In this document: positions 1 through 11,625 of the stretch, piece by piece
How the letters are laid out: each line of letters begins with the position of its first letter
Position numbering within the stretch: position 1 is the first letter of the stretch
NCBI RefSeq assembly: GCF_029227915.1
Contig: NC_079889.1
Coordinates: forward strand, 6,264,001 to 6,328,000
DNA from: Hydractinia symbiolongicarpus
Lineage: Eukaryota; Cnidaria; Hydrozoa; Anthoathecata; Hydractiniidae
Direction: 5' to 3'
Length of the DNA stretch: 64,000 nt
Notes under the pieces: generated by a model
Told to the model about the DNA's origin: nothing
The model's database searches: none
What the model saw: only the letters and a program-made list of their open reading frames with translations
Translations under genes and position numbers: made by a program

Positions 1-1628
1 TCCCAAGTCGTTTTCATTAGCGCCGTTGCTTTAGAACACTCTTAACAACGTTCACAGTCCTATAAAGGCTGTAATATGGCCTTTTGCAGTCTAATAAAGG
101 CCTCACACGTAAATCACGTGGTTCCATCTGCCTGCGCAGGTTACTATTGTACTATTTCTTCCAGTCTCAATTCACTACAACGTTCCAAGTGGTTCTCCTT
201 AGCGCTGAGGCCTTAGAACGCGCTTAACTACGTTCACGGTCCCATACAGGCTGTAATATGGCCTTTTGCAGTCTAATAAAGGCCTCACACGTAAATCAGG
301 TGGTTCCATCTGCCTGCGAAGGTTACCATTGGACTATTCCTTCCAGTCTCAATGCGCTACAACGTCCCAACCATTTTCATTAGCGCCGTCGCCTTAGAAC
401 GCTCTTAACTACGTGCACAGTCCTATAAAGGCTATAATATGGCCTTTTGCAGTCTAATAAAGGCCTCACACGTAAATCACGTGGTTCCATCTGCCTGCGG
501 AGGTTACCATTGGACTATTCCTTTCAGTCTCAATGCACCACAACGTTCCAAGAGGTTTTCCTTAACGCTGTGGCCTGACAACACTCTTAACTACGTGCAC
601 AGTCCTATAAAGGCCGTAATATGGCCTTTTGCAGTCCAATAAAGGCCGCAGACGTAAATCACGCGGTTTCAGCTGCCTCCACAGGTTACCATTGTACTAG
701 TCGTTCCAGCCTCGAAGCGCTACAACGTCCCAAGTCGCTTTCATTAGCGCCGTTGCTTTAGAACACTCTTAACAACGTTCACAGTCCTATAAAGGCTGTA
801 ATATGGCCTTTTGCAGTCTAATAAAGGCTTCACACGTGGTTTCACCTGCCTGCGAAGGTTACCATTGGACTATTCCTTCCAGTCTCAATGCGCTACAACG
901 TCCCAAGTCGTTTTCATTAGCGCCGTTGCTTTAGAACACTCTTAACAACGTTCACAGTCCTATAAAGGCTGTAATATGGCCTTTTGCAGTCCAATAAAGG
1001 CCTCACACGTAGATCACGTGTTTCCATCTGCCTGCGAAGGTTACCATTGTGCTATTCCATCCAGTCTCAATGCACTACAACGTTCCAAGAGGTTTTCCTT
1101 AGCGCAATGGCCTTACAACACTCTTAACTACGTGCACAGTCCTATAAAAGCTGTAATATGGCCTTTTGCAGTCTAATAAAGGCTTCACACGTAAATCACG
1201 TGGTTTCACTTGCCTGCGAAGGTTAAAATTGGACTATTCCTTCCAGTCTCAATGCGCTACAACGTCCCAAGTCATTTTTATTAGCGCCGTAACCTTAGAA
1301 CGCTCTTAACTACGTGCACAGTCCTATAAAGGCTGTAATATGGCCTTTTGCAGTCTAATAAAGGCCTCACACGTAAATCACGTGGTTCCATCTGCCTGCG
1401 CAGGTTACTATTGTACTATTCCTTCCAGTCTCAATGCACTACGACGTTCCAAGAGGTTTTCTTTAGCGCCATGGCCTTACAACACTCTTAACTACGTGCA
1501 CAGTCCTATAAAGGCCGTAATATGGCCTTTTGCAGTCCAATAAAGGGCGCAGACGTAAATCACGCGGTTTCAGCTGCCTGTGCCGGTTACCATTGGACTA
1601 GTCGTTCCAGTCTCAATGCGCTACAACG
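1..1628 (+). repeat. 9-monomer HOR, copy 1 (1,628 bp)
   Basis: Nine monomers (ATGG at 76, 258, 439, 621, 803, 976, 1158, 1340, 1522), one of them a 173-bp short form at 803-975. Sequence from the first base is repeated at an offset of exactly 1,628 bp. By eye positions 1 to about 1142 and 1629 to about 2770 are nearly identical; the one difference I noted is CCAGCCTCGAAG versus CCAGTCTCGAAG. The unit may begin left of the window. Monomers at 1158-1780 have another close copy at 9276-9898, offset 8,118. Confidence 0.9.
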
Positions 1629-2770
1629 TCCCAAGTCGTTTTCATTAGCGCCGTTGCTTTAGAACACTCTTAACAACGTTCACAGTCCTATAAAGGCTGT
1701 AATATGGCCTTTTGCAGTCTAATAAAGGCCTCACACGTAAATCACGTGGTTCCATCTGCCTGCGCAGGTTACTATTGTACTATTTCTTCCAGTCTCAATT
1801 CACTACAACGTTCCAAGTGGTTCTCCTTAGCGCTGAGGCCTTAGAACGCGCTTAACTACGTTCACGGTCCCATACAGGCTGTAATATGGCCTTTTGCAGT
1901 CTAATAAAGGCCTCACACGTAAATCAGGTGGTTCCATCTGCCTGCGAAGGTTACCATTGGACTATTCCTTCCAGTCTCAATGCGCTACAACGTCCCAACC
2001 ATTTTCATTAGCGCCGTCGCCTTAGAACGCTCTTAACTACGTGCACAGTCCTATAAAGGCTATAATATGGCCTTTTGCAGTCTAATAAAGGCCTCACACG
2101 TAAATCACGTGGTTCCATCTGCCTGCGGAGGTTACCATTGGACTATTCCTTTCAGTCTCAATGCACCACAACGTTCCAAGAGGTTTTCCTTAACGCTGTG
2201 GCCTGACAACACTCTTAACTACGTGCACAGTCCTATAAAGGCCGTAATATGGCCTTTTGCAGTCCAATAAAGGCCGCAGACGTAAATCACGCGGTTTCAG
2301 CTGCCTCCACAGGTTACCATTGTACTAGTCGTTCCAGTCTCGAAGCGCTACAACGTCCCAAGTCGCTTTCATTAGCGCCGTTGCTTTAGAACACTCTTAA
2401 CAACGTTCACAGTCCTATAAAGGCTGTAATATGGCCTTTTGCAGTCTAATAAAGGCTTCACACGTGGTTTCACCTGCCTGCGAAGGTTACCATTGGACTA
2501 TTCCTTCCAGTCTCAATGCGCTACAACGTCCCAAGTCGTTTTCATTAGCGCCGTTGCTTTAGAACACTCTTAACAACGTTCACAGTCCTATAAAGGCTGT
2601 AATATGGCCTTTTGCAGTCCAATAAAGGCCTCACACGTAGATCACGTGTTTCCATCTGCCTGCGAAGGTTACCATTGTGCTATTCCATCCAGTCTCAATG
2701 CACTACAACGTTCCAAGAGGTTTTCCTTAGCGCAATGGCCTTACAACACTCTTAACTACGTGCACAGTCC
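1629..2770 (+). repeat. 9-monomer HOR, copy 2 (partial)
   Basis: Second copy of the preceding unit. Correspondence ends near 2771, where copy 1 reads CCTATAAAAGCTG and this copy reads CCTTTAAAGGCCG. Only about six of the nine monomers are kept before the sequence joins the next block, as expected if a later duplication replaced the rest of the unit. Confidence 0.88.
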
Positions 2771-3884
2771 TTTAAAGGCCGTAATATGGCCTTTTGCAGT
2801 CTAATAAAGACTTCACACGTGGTTTCACCTGCCTGCGAAGGTTACCATTGGACCATTCCTTCCAGTCTTAATGCGCTACAACGTCCCAAGTCATTTTCAT
2901 CAGCGCCGTCGCCTTAAAACGCTCTTAACTACGTGCACAGTCCTATAAAGGCTGTAATATGGCCTTTTGCAGTCTAATAAAGGCCTCACACGTAAATAAT
3001 GTGGTTTCACCTGCCTGCGCAGGTTAGCATTGGACTAGTTGTTCCAGTCTCAATGCGCTACAACGTCCCAAGTCATTTTCATTAGCGCCGTTGCCTTAGA
3101 ACGCTCTTAACTACGTGCACAGTCCTATGAAGGCTGTAATATGGCCTTTTGCAGTCTAATAAAGGCCTCACACGTAAATCAGGTGGTTCCATCTGCCTGC
3201 GAAGGTTATCATTGGACTATTCCTTCCAGTCACAATGCGCTACAACGTCCCAAGTCATTTTCATTAGCGCCGTCGCCTTAGAACGCTCTTAACTACGTGC
3301 ACAGTCCTAAAAAGTCTGTAATATGGCCTTTTCCAGTCTAATAAAGGCCTCACACGTAAATCACGTGGTTCCATCTGCCTGCGCAGGTTACTATTCTACT
3401 ATTCCTTCCAGTGCCAATGCACTACGACGTTCCAAGAAGCTTTCCTTAGCCCCATGGCCTTACAACACTCTTAACTACGTGCACAGTCCTATAAAGGCTG
3501 TAATATGGCCTTTTGCAGTCTAATAAAGGCTTCACAATTAAATCACGTGGTTTCACCTGCCTGCGCAGGTTACCATTGGACTATTCCTTTCAGTCTCAAT
3601 GCACTACAACGTTCCAAGAGGTTTTCTTTAACGCTGTGGTCTGACAACACTCTTAACTACGTGCACAGTCCCATAAAGGCCGTAATATGGCCTTTTGCAG
3701 TCCAATAAAGGCCGCAGACGTAAATCACGCGGTTTCAGCTGCCTCCGCAGGTTACCATTGTACTAGTCGTTCCAGTCGCAATACGCTACAACGTCCCAAG
3801 TCGTTTTCATTAGCGCCGTTGCTTTAGAACACTCTTAACAACGTTCACAGTCCTATAAAGGCTGTAATATGGCCTTTTGCAGTC
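2447..3884 (+). repeat. Nested 8-monomer HOR, copy 1 (1,438 bp)
   Basis: ATGG landmarks at 2604, 3323 and 3505 recur at 4042, 4761 and 4943, an offset of 1,438 bp. Eight monomers, two of them 173-bp short forms, account for the length. The unit overlaps the end of the 9-mer block, so the 8-mer arose from sequence that was already part of it. Upstream correspondence continues with more mismatches before about 2447, so the left boundary is approximate. Confidence 0.82.
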
Positions 3885-5837
3885 TAATAAAGGCTTCACA
3901 CGTGGTTTCACCTGCCTGCGAAGGTTACCATTGGACTATTCCTTCCAGTCTCAATGCGCTACAACGTCCCAAGTCATTTTCATTAGCGCCGTTGCTTTAG
4001 AACACTCTTAACAACGTTCACAGTCCTATAAAGGCTGTAATATGGCCTTTTGCAGTCCAATAAAGGCCTCACACGTAGATCACGTGTTTCCATCTGCCTG
4101 CGAAGGTTACCATTGTGCCATTCCATCCAGTCTCAATGCACTACAACGTTCCAAGAGGGTTTCCTTAGCGCAATGGCCTTACAACACTCTTAACTACGTG
4201 CACAGTCCTTTAAAGGCCGTAATATGGCCTTTTGCAGTCTAATAAAGACTTCACACGTGGTTTCACCTGCCTGCGAAGGTTACCATTGGACCATTCCTTC
4301 CAGTCTTAATGCGCTACAACGTCCCAAGTCATTTTCATTAGCGCCGTCGCCTTAAAACGCTCTTAACTACGTGCACAGTCCTATAAAGGCTGTAATATGG
4401 CCTTTTGCAGTCTAATAAAGGCCTCACACGTAAATAATGTGGTTTCACCTGCCTGCGCAGGTTAGCATTGGACTAGTTGTTCCAGTCTCAATGCGCTACA
4501 ACGTCCGAAGTCATTTTCATTAGCGCCGTCGCCTTAGAACGCTCTTAACTACGTGCACAGTCCTATGAAGGCTGTAATATGGCCTTTTGCAGTCTAATAA
4601 AGGCCTCACACGTAAATCAGGTGGTTCCATCTGCCTGCGAAGGTTACCATTGGACTATTCCTTCCAGTCACAATGCGCTACAACGTCCCAAGTCATTTTC
4701 ATTAGCGCCGTCGCCTTAGAACGCTCTTAACTACGTGCACAGTCCTAAAAAGACTGTAATATGGCCTTTTCCAGTCTAATAAAGGCCTCACACGTAAATC
4801 ACGTGGTTCCATCTGCCTGCGCAGGTTACTATTCTGCTATTCCTTCCAGTGCCAATGCACTACGACGTTCCAAGAAGCTTTCCTTAGCCCCATGGCCTTA
4901 CAACACTCTTAACAACGTGCACAGTCCTATAAAGGCTTGTAATATGGCCTTTTGCAGTCTAATAAAGGCTTCACAATTAAATCACGTGGTTTCACCTGCC
5001 TGCGCAGGTTACCATTGGACTATTCCTTTCAGTCTCAATGCACTACAACGTTCCAAGAGGTTTTCTTTAACGCTGTGGTCTGACAACACTCTTAACTACG
5101 TGCACAGTCCCATAAAGGCCGTAATATGGCCTTTTGCAGTCCAATAAAGGCCGCAGACGTAAATCACGCGGTTTCAGCTGCCTCCGCAGGTTACCATTGT
5201 ACTAGTCGTTCCAGTCGCAATACGCTACAACGTCCCAAGTCGTTTTCATTAGCGCCGTTGCTTTAGAACACTCTTAACAACGTTCACAGTCCTATAAAGG
5301 CTGTAATATGGCCTTTTGCAGTCCAATAAAGGCCTCACACGTAAATCACGTGTTTCCATCTGCCTGCGCAAGTTACCATTGTACTATTCCATCCAGTCTC
5401 AATGCACTACAACGTTCCAAGAGGTTTTCCTTAGCGCCATAGCCTTACAACACTCTTAACTACGTGCACAGTCCTATAAAGGCCGTAATATGGCCTTTTG
5501 CAGTCTAATAAAGGCTTCACACGTAAATCACGTGGTTCCATCTGCCTGCGCAGGTTACTATTCTACTATTCCTTCCAGTGCTAATGCACTACGACGTTCC
5601 AAGAGGCTTTCCTTAGCCCCATGGCCTTACAACACTCTTAACTACGTGCACAGTCCTATAAAGGCTGTAATATGGCCTTTTGCAGTCTAATAAAGACCTC
5701 ACACGTAAATCACGTGTTTCCATCTGCCTGCGCAGGTTACCATTGTACTATTCCATCCAGTCTCAATGCACTACAACGTTCCAAGAGGTTTTCCTTAGCG
5801 CCATAGCCTTACAACATTCTTAACTACGTGCACAGTC
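2770..5837 (+). repeat. 17-monomer duplication, copy 1 (3,068 bp)
   Basis: Landmarks at 3323, 3505, 4042, 4761 and 5490 recur at 6391, 6573, 7110, 7829 and 8558, all offset by 3,068 bp. Rare variants are shared, including TTTTCATCAGCGCC near 2895 and 5963, CCAGTCGCAATACGC, and the extra base near 4937 and 8005. Length is explained by 17 monomers less three 9-bp deletions plus one added base. The 1,438-bp repeat lies within, so duplication happened at two levels. Confidence 0.92.
3885..5322 (+). repeat. Nested 8-monomer HOR, copy 2 (1,438 bp)
   Basis: Second copy of the 8-mer. It differs by an extra base at the monomer boundary near 4937 (GGCTTGTAATATGG), making that monomer 183 bp. A length divisible by three joins two otherwise out-of-frame open frames into a 128-codon one at 4761-5147; this is a frame accident. 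Agreement with copy 1 ends near 5322, where GGCCTCACACGTAAATC replaces GGCTTCACACGTGG. Confidence 0.82.
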
Positions 5838-8800
5838 CTATAAAGGCCGTAATATGGCCTTTTGCAGTCTAATAAAGACTTCACACGTGGTTTCACCTGC
5901 CTGCGAAGGTTACCATTGGACCATTCCTTCCAGTCTTAATGCGCTACAACGTCCCAAGTCATTTTCATCAGCGCCGTCGCCTTAAAACGCTCTTAACTAC
6001 GTGCACAGTCCTATAAAGGCTGTAATATGGCCTTTTGCAGTCTAATAAAGGCCTCACACGTAAATAATGTGGTTTCACCTGCCTGCGCAGGTTAGCATTG
6101 GACTAGTTGTTCCAGTCTCAATGCGCTACAACGTCCCAAGTCATTTTCATTAGCGCCGTTGCCTTAGAACGCTCTTAACTACGTGCACAGTCCTATGAAG
6201 GCTGTAATATGGCCTTTTGCAGTCTAATAAAGGCCTCACACGTAAATCAGGTGGTTCCATCTGCCTGCGAAGGTTATCATTGGACTATTCCTTCCAGTCA
6301 CAATGCGCTACAACGTCCCAAGTCATTTTCATTAGCGCCGTCGCCTTAGAACGCTCTTAACTACGTGCACAGTCCTAAAAAGTCTGTAATATGGCCTTTT
6401 CCAGTCTAATAAAGGCCTCACACGTAAATCACGTGGTTCCATCTGCCTGCGCAGGTTACTATTCTACTATTCCTTCCAGTGCCAATGCACTACGACGTTC
6501 CAAGAAGCTTTCCTTAGCCCCATGGCCTTACAACACTCTTAACTACGTGCACAGTCCTATAAAGGCTGTAATATGGCCTTTTGCAGTCTAATAAATGCTT
6601 CACAATTAAATCACGTGGTTTCACCTGCCTGCGCAGGTTACCATTGGACTATTCCTTTCAGTCTCAATGCACTACAACGTTCCAAGAGGTTTTCTTTAAC
6701 GCTGTGGTCTGACAACACTCTTAACTACGTGCACAGTCCCATAAAGGCCGTAATATGGCCTTTTGCAGTCCAATAAAGGCCGCAGACGTAAATCACGCGG
6801 TTTCAGCTGCCTCCGCAGGTTACCATTGTACTAGTCGTTCCAGTCGCAATACGCTACAACGTCCCAAGTCGTTTTCATTAGCGCCGTTGCTTTAGAACAC
6901 TCTTAACAACGTTCACAGTCCTATAAAGGCTGTAATATGGCCTTTTGCAGTCTAATAAAGGCTTCACACGTGGTTTCACCTGCCTGCGAAGGTTACCATT
7001 GGACTATTCCTTCCAGTCTCAATGCGCTACAACGTCCCAAGTCATTTTCATTAGCGCCGTTGCTTTAGAACACTCTTAACAACGTTCACAGTCCTATAAA
7101 GGCTGTAATATGGCCTTTTGCAGTCCAATAAAGGCCTCACACGTAGATCACGTGTTTCCATCTGCCTGCGAAGGTTACCATTGTGCCATTCCATCCAGTC
7201 TCAATGCACTACAACGTTCCAAGAGGGTTTCCTTAGCGCAATGGCCTTACAACACTCTTAACTACGTGCACAGTCCTTTAAAGGCCGTAATATGGCCTTT
7301 TGCAGTCTAATAAAGACTTCACACGTGGTTTCACCTGCCTGCGAAGGTTACCATTGGACCATTCCTTCCAGTCTTAATGCGCTACAACGTCCCAAGTCAT
7401 TTTCATTAGCGCCGTCGCCTTAAAACGCTCTTAACTACGTGCACAGTCCTATAAAGGCTGTAATATGGCCTTTTGCAGTCTAATAAAGGCCTCACACGTA
7501 AATAATGTGGTTTCACCTGCCTGCGCAGGTTAGCATTGGACTAGTTGTTCCAGTCTCAATGCGCTACAACGTCCGAAGTCATTTTCATTAGCGCCGTCGC
7601 CTTAGAACGCTCTTAACTACGTGCACAGTCCTATGAAGGCTGTAATATGGCCTTTTGCAGTCTAATAAAGGCCTCACACGTAAATCAGGTGGTTCCATCT
7701 GCCTGCGAAGGTTACCATTGGACTATTCCTTCCAGTCACAATGCGCTACAACGTCCCAAGTCATTTTCATTAGCGCCGTCGCCTTAGAACGCTCTTAACT
7801 ACGTGCACAGTCCTAAAAAGACTGTAATATGGCCTTTTCCAGTCTAATAAAGGCCTCACACGTAAATCACGTGGTTCCATCTGCCTGCGCAGGTTACTAT
7901 TCTGCTATTCCTTCCAGTGCCAATGCACTACGACGTTCCAAGAAGCTTTCCTTAGCCCCATGGCCTTACAACACTCTTAACAACGTGCACAGTCCTATAA
8001 AGGCTTGTAATATGGCCTTTTGCAGTCTAATAAAGGCTTCACAATTAAATCACGTGGTTTCACCTGCCTGCGCAGGTTACCATTGGACTATTCCTTTCAG
8101 TCTCAATGCACTACAACGTTCCAAGAGGTTTTCTTTAACGCTGTGGTCTGACAACACTCTTAACTACGTGCACAGTCCCATAAAGGCCGTAATATGGCCT
8201 TTTGCAGTCCAATAAAGGCCGCAGACGTAAATCACGCGGTTTCAGCTGCCTCCGCAGGTTACCATTGTACTAGTCGTTCCAGTCGCAATACGCTACAACG
8301 TCCCAAGTCGTTTTCATTAGCGCCGTTGCTTTAGAACACTCTTAACAACGTTCACAGTCCTATAAAGGCTGTAATATGGCCTTTTGCAGTCCAATAAAGG
8401 CCTCACACGTAAATCACGTGTTTCCATCTGCCTGCGCAAGTTACCATTGTACTATTCCATCCAGTCTCAATGCACTACAACGTTCCAAGAGGTTTTCCTT
8501 AGCGCCATAGCCTTACAACACTCTTAACTACGTGCACAGTCCTATAAAGGCCGTAATATGGCCTTTTGCAGTCTAATAAAGGCTTCACACGTAAATCACG
8601 TGGTTCCATCTGCCTGCGCAGGTTACTATTCTACTATTCCTTCCAGTGCTAATGCACTACGACGTTCCAAGAGGCTTTCCTTAGCCCCATGGCCTTACAA
8701 CACTCTTAACTACGTGCACAGTCCTATAAAGGCTGTAATATGGCCTTTTGCAGTCTAATAAAGACCTCACACGTAAATCACGTGTTTCCATCTGCCTGCG

Positions 8801-8948
8801 CAGGTTACCATTGTACTATTCCATCCAGTCTCAATGCACTACAACGTTCCAAGAGGTTTTCCTTAGCGCCATAGCCTTACAACATTCTTAACTACGTGCA
8901 AAGTCCTATAAAGGCCGTAATATGGCCTTTTGCAGTCTAATAAAGGCT
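5838..8948 (+). repeat. 17-monomer duplication, copy 2
   Basis: Close copy of 2770-5880. Visible differences are few, for example ATAAATGCTTC near 6593 versus ATAAAGGCTTC, and GTGCAAAGTCC near 8898 versus GTGCACAGTCC. Agreement ends at about 8948, where a 172-bp monomer with CACGTGCCTGCG begins. The shared 183-bp monomer again creates a 128-codon frame (7829-8215), showing that the inserted base predates this duplication. Confidence 0.92.
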
Positions 8949-11452
8949 TCACACGTAAATCACGTGCCTGCGAAGGTTACCATTGGACTATTCCTTCCAG
9001 TGTCAATGCGCTACAACGTCCCAAGTCATTTTCATTAGCACCGTCGCCTTAGAACGCTCTTAACTACGTGCACAGTCCTATAAAGGCTGTAATATGGCTT
9101 TCTGCAGTCTAATAAAGGCCTCACACGTAGATCACGTGTTTCCATCTGCCTCCGCAGGTTACCATTGTACTAGTCGTTCCAGTCTCAATGCGCTACAACG
9201 TCCCAAGTCGTTTTCATTAGTGCCGTTGCTTTAGAACACTATTAACAACGTTCACAGTCCTATAAAGGCTGTAATATGGCCTTTTGCAGTCTAATAAAGG
9301 CTTCACACGTAAATCACGTGGTTTCACTTGCCTGCGAAGGTTACCATTGGACTATTCCTTCCAGTCTCAATGCGCTACAACGTCCCAAGTCATTTTCATT
9401 AGCGCCGTAACCTTAGAACGCTCTTAACTACGTGCACAGACCTATAAAGGCTGTAATATGGCCTTTTGCAGTCTAATAAAGGCCTCATACGTAAATCACG
9501 TGGTTCCATCTGCCTGCGCAGGTTACTATTGTACTATTCCTTCCAGTCTCAATGCACTACGACGTTCCAAGAGGTTTTCTTTAGCGCCATGGCCTTACAA
9601 CACTCTTAACTACGTGCACAGTCCTATAAAGGCCGTAATATGGCCTTTTGCAGTCCAATAAAGGGCGCAGACGTAAATCACGCGGTTTCAGCTGCCTGTG
9701 CCGGTTACCATTGGACTAGTCGTTCCAGTCTCAATGCGCTACAACGTCCCAAGTCGTTTTCATTAGCGCCGTTGCTTTAGAACACTTTTAACAACGTTCA
9801 CAGTCCTATAAAGGCTGTAATATGGCCTTCTGCAGTCTAATAAAGGCCTCACACGTAAATCACGTGGTTCCATCTGCCTGCGCAGGTTACTATTGTACTA
9901 TTCCTTCCAGTCTCAATGCACTACGACGTTCCAAGAGGTTTTCCTTAGCGCCATGGCCTTACAACACTCTTAACTACGTGCACAGTCCCATAAAGGCCGT
10001 AATATGGCCTTTTGCAGTCCAATAAGGGGCGCAGACGTAAATCTCGCGGTTTCAGCTGCCTGCGCCGGTTACAATTGGACTAGTCGTTCCAATCTCAATG
10101 CGCTACAACGTCCCAAGTCGTTTTCATTAGCGCCGTTGCTTTAGAACACTCTTAACAACGTTCACAGTCCTATAAAGGCTGTAATATGGCCTTTTGCAGT
10201 CTAATAAAGACTTCACACGTGGTTTCACCTGCCTGCGAAGGTTACCATTGGACCATTCCTTCCAGTCTCAATGCGCTACAACGTCCCAAGTCATTTTCAT
10301 TAGCGCCGTCGCCTTAAAACGCTCTTAACTACGTGCACAGTCCTATAAAGGCTGTAATATGGCCTTTTGCAGTCTAATAAAGGTCTCACACGTAAATAAT
10401 GTGGTTTCACCTGCCTGCGCAGGTTAGCATTGGACTAGTTGATTCAGTCTCAATGCGCTACAACGTCCCAAACCATTTTCATTAGCGCCGTCGCCTTAGA
10501 ACGCTCTTAACTACGTGCACAGTCCTATGAAGGCTGTAATATGGCCTTTCGCAGTCTAATAAAGGCCTCACACGTAAATCAGGTGGTTCCATCTGCCTGC
10601 AAAGGTTACCATTGGACGATTCCTTCCAGTCACAATGCGCTACAACGTCCCAAGTCTTTTTCATTAGCGCCGTCGCCTTAGAACGCTCTTAACTACGTGC
10701 ACAGTCCTAAAAAGGCTGTAATATGGCCTTTTCCAGTTTGATAAAGGCCTCACACGTAAATCACGTGGTTCCATCTGCCTGCGCAGGTTACTATTCTACT
10801 ATTCCTTCCAGTGCCAATGCACTACGACGTTCCAAGAGGCTTTCCTTAGCCCCATGGCCTTACAACACTCTTAACTACGTGCACAGTCCTATAAAGGCTG
10901 TAATATGGCCTTTTGCAGTCTAATAAAGGCTTCATAATTAATTCACGTGGTTTCACCTGCCTGCGCAGGTTACCATTGGACTATTCCTTTCAGTCTCAAT
11001 GCACTACAACGTTCCAAGATGTTTTCTTTAACGCTGTGGTCTGACAACATTCTTAACTACGTGCACAGTCCCATAAAGGCCGTAATATGGCCTTTTGCAG
11101 TCCAATAAAGGCTGCAGACGTAAATCACGTGGTTTCAGCTGCCTCCGCAGGTTACCATTGTACTAGTCGTTCCAGTCTCAATACGCTACAACGTCCCAAG
11201 TTGTTTTCATTAGCGCCGTTGCTTTAGAACACTCTTAACAAGGTTCACAGTCCTCTAAAGGCTGTAATATGGCCTTCTGCAGTCTAATAAAGGCCTCACA
11301 CGTAGATCACGTGTTTCCATCTGCCTCCGCAGGTTACCATTGTACTAGTCGTTCCAGTCTCAATGCGCTACAACGTCCCAAGTCGTTTTCATTAGCGCCG
11401 TTGCTTTAGAACACTCTTAACAACGTTCACAGTCCTATAAAGGCTGTATTAT

Positions 11453-11477
11453 GGCCTTTTGCAGTCTAATAAAGGCC
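11453..11477. other. Conserved dyad GGCCTTT / AAAGGCC
   Basis: A perfect 7-bp inverted repeat, GGCCTTT at 11453-11459 and AAAGGCC at 11471-11477, separated by 11 bp. The GGCCTTT arm can pair equally with an upstream arm: AAAGGCC at 11621-11627 faces the next monomer's GGCCTTT at 11635-11641 across a 7-bp loop. Each monomer junction therefore offers two mutually exclusive hairpins. Variants change the last C of either outer arm to T, which would still pair with G in RNA. The structure is read directly; any function is inference. Confidence 0.8.
11468..11473 (+). promoter_or_regulatory. AATAAA hexamer in each monomer
   Basis: AATAAA matches the canonical eukaryotic poly(A) signal and sits at monomer positions 18-23 in nearly every copy, whether preceded by GTCT or GTCC. 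If the + strand is transcribed by RNA polymerase II, a potential cleavage signal is met about every 182 nt. It could equally be chance conservation within a homogenised repeat. Confidence 0.4.
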
Positions 11478-11489
11478 TCACACGTAAAT

Positions 11490-11495
11490 CACGTG
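11490..11495. promoter_or_regulatory. CACGTG palindrome (E-box/G-box core)
   Basis: CACGTG is present in most A, B and C copies, inside the longer context ACACGTAAATCACGTGG, and is lost as CACGCG or CACACG in D-type copies and as CCCTTG in a few (near 32355, 33993, 42007 and 44009). It equals the core bound by bHLH factors in animals and by bHLH/bZIP factors in plants. Binding here is unproven. Confidence 0.4.
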
Positions 11496-11505
11496 GTTCC
11501 ATCTG

Positions 11506-11515
11506 CCTGCGCAGG
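11506..11515. other. 10-bp perfect palindrome CCTGCGCAGG
   Basis: CCTGCGCAGG equals its own reverse complement. It is intact in many monomers and altered in recurrent variants (CTGCGAAGG, CTGCGAATG, CTGCAAAGG, CTGCGCAGT). With CACGTG 11-16 bp upstream and the GGCCTTT dyad further 5', the first third of the monomer is rich in short dyads. Confidence 0.7.
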
Positions 11516-11617
11516 TTACTATTGTACTATTCCTTCCAGTCTCAATGCGCTACGACGTTCCAAGAGGTTTTCCTTAGCGCCATGGCCTTACAACACTCTT
11601 AACTACGTGCACAGTCC

Positions 11618-11625
11618 TATAAAGG
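11618..11625 (+). promoter_or_regulatory. TATA-like TATAAAGG near monomer end
   Basis: TATAAAGG resembles a TATA box and is kept in most copies, but is altered to ATTAAAGG in type C and to TATAAACG in part of the 52-64 kb region. Its first base lies 15 bp upstream of the next ATGG, so a start site 25-30 bp downstream would fall inside the open frame. I regard promoter activity as unproven. Confidence 0.3.

Noticed and set aside
439-642. Open frames of 60-71 codons on the + strand, repeated through the window, as a gene family
   Set aside because: They span more than one 182-bp monomer, overlap the next copy, change frame each copy, are closed by TAG in types B and C, and contain AATAAA. They follow from the repeat sequence, with no sign of independent coding structure.
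4761-5147. 128-codon frame (also 7829-8215), and 99-124 codon frames near 33781, 41793 and 42156
   Set aside because: They are two repeat frames joined by an indel, or by a shifted start with a non-ATG codon (TTGCAG). No distinct domain or composition.
10482-10664. Antisense open frames (also 35983-36189, 37076-37282, 44177-44383 and 45270-45476)
   Set aside because: They are the reverse strand of ordinary monomers, present only where chance substitutions remove stops, and duplicated along with the surrounding HOR.
11490-11520. RNA polymerase III internal promoter or tRNA-derived origin
   Set aside because: GGTTCCATCTGCC and GGTTACC loosely recall a B box but lack GGTTCGANTCC, and no paired A box or cloverleaf is evident.
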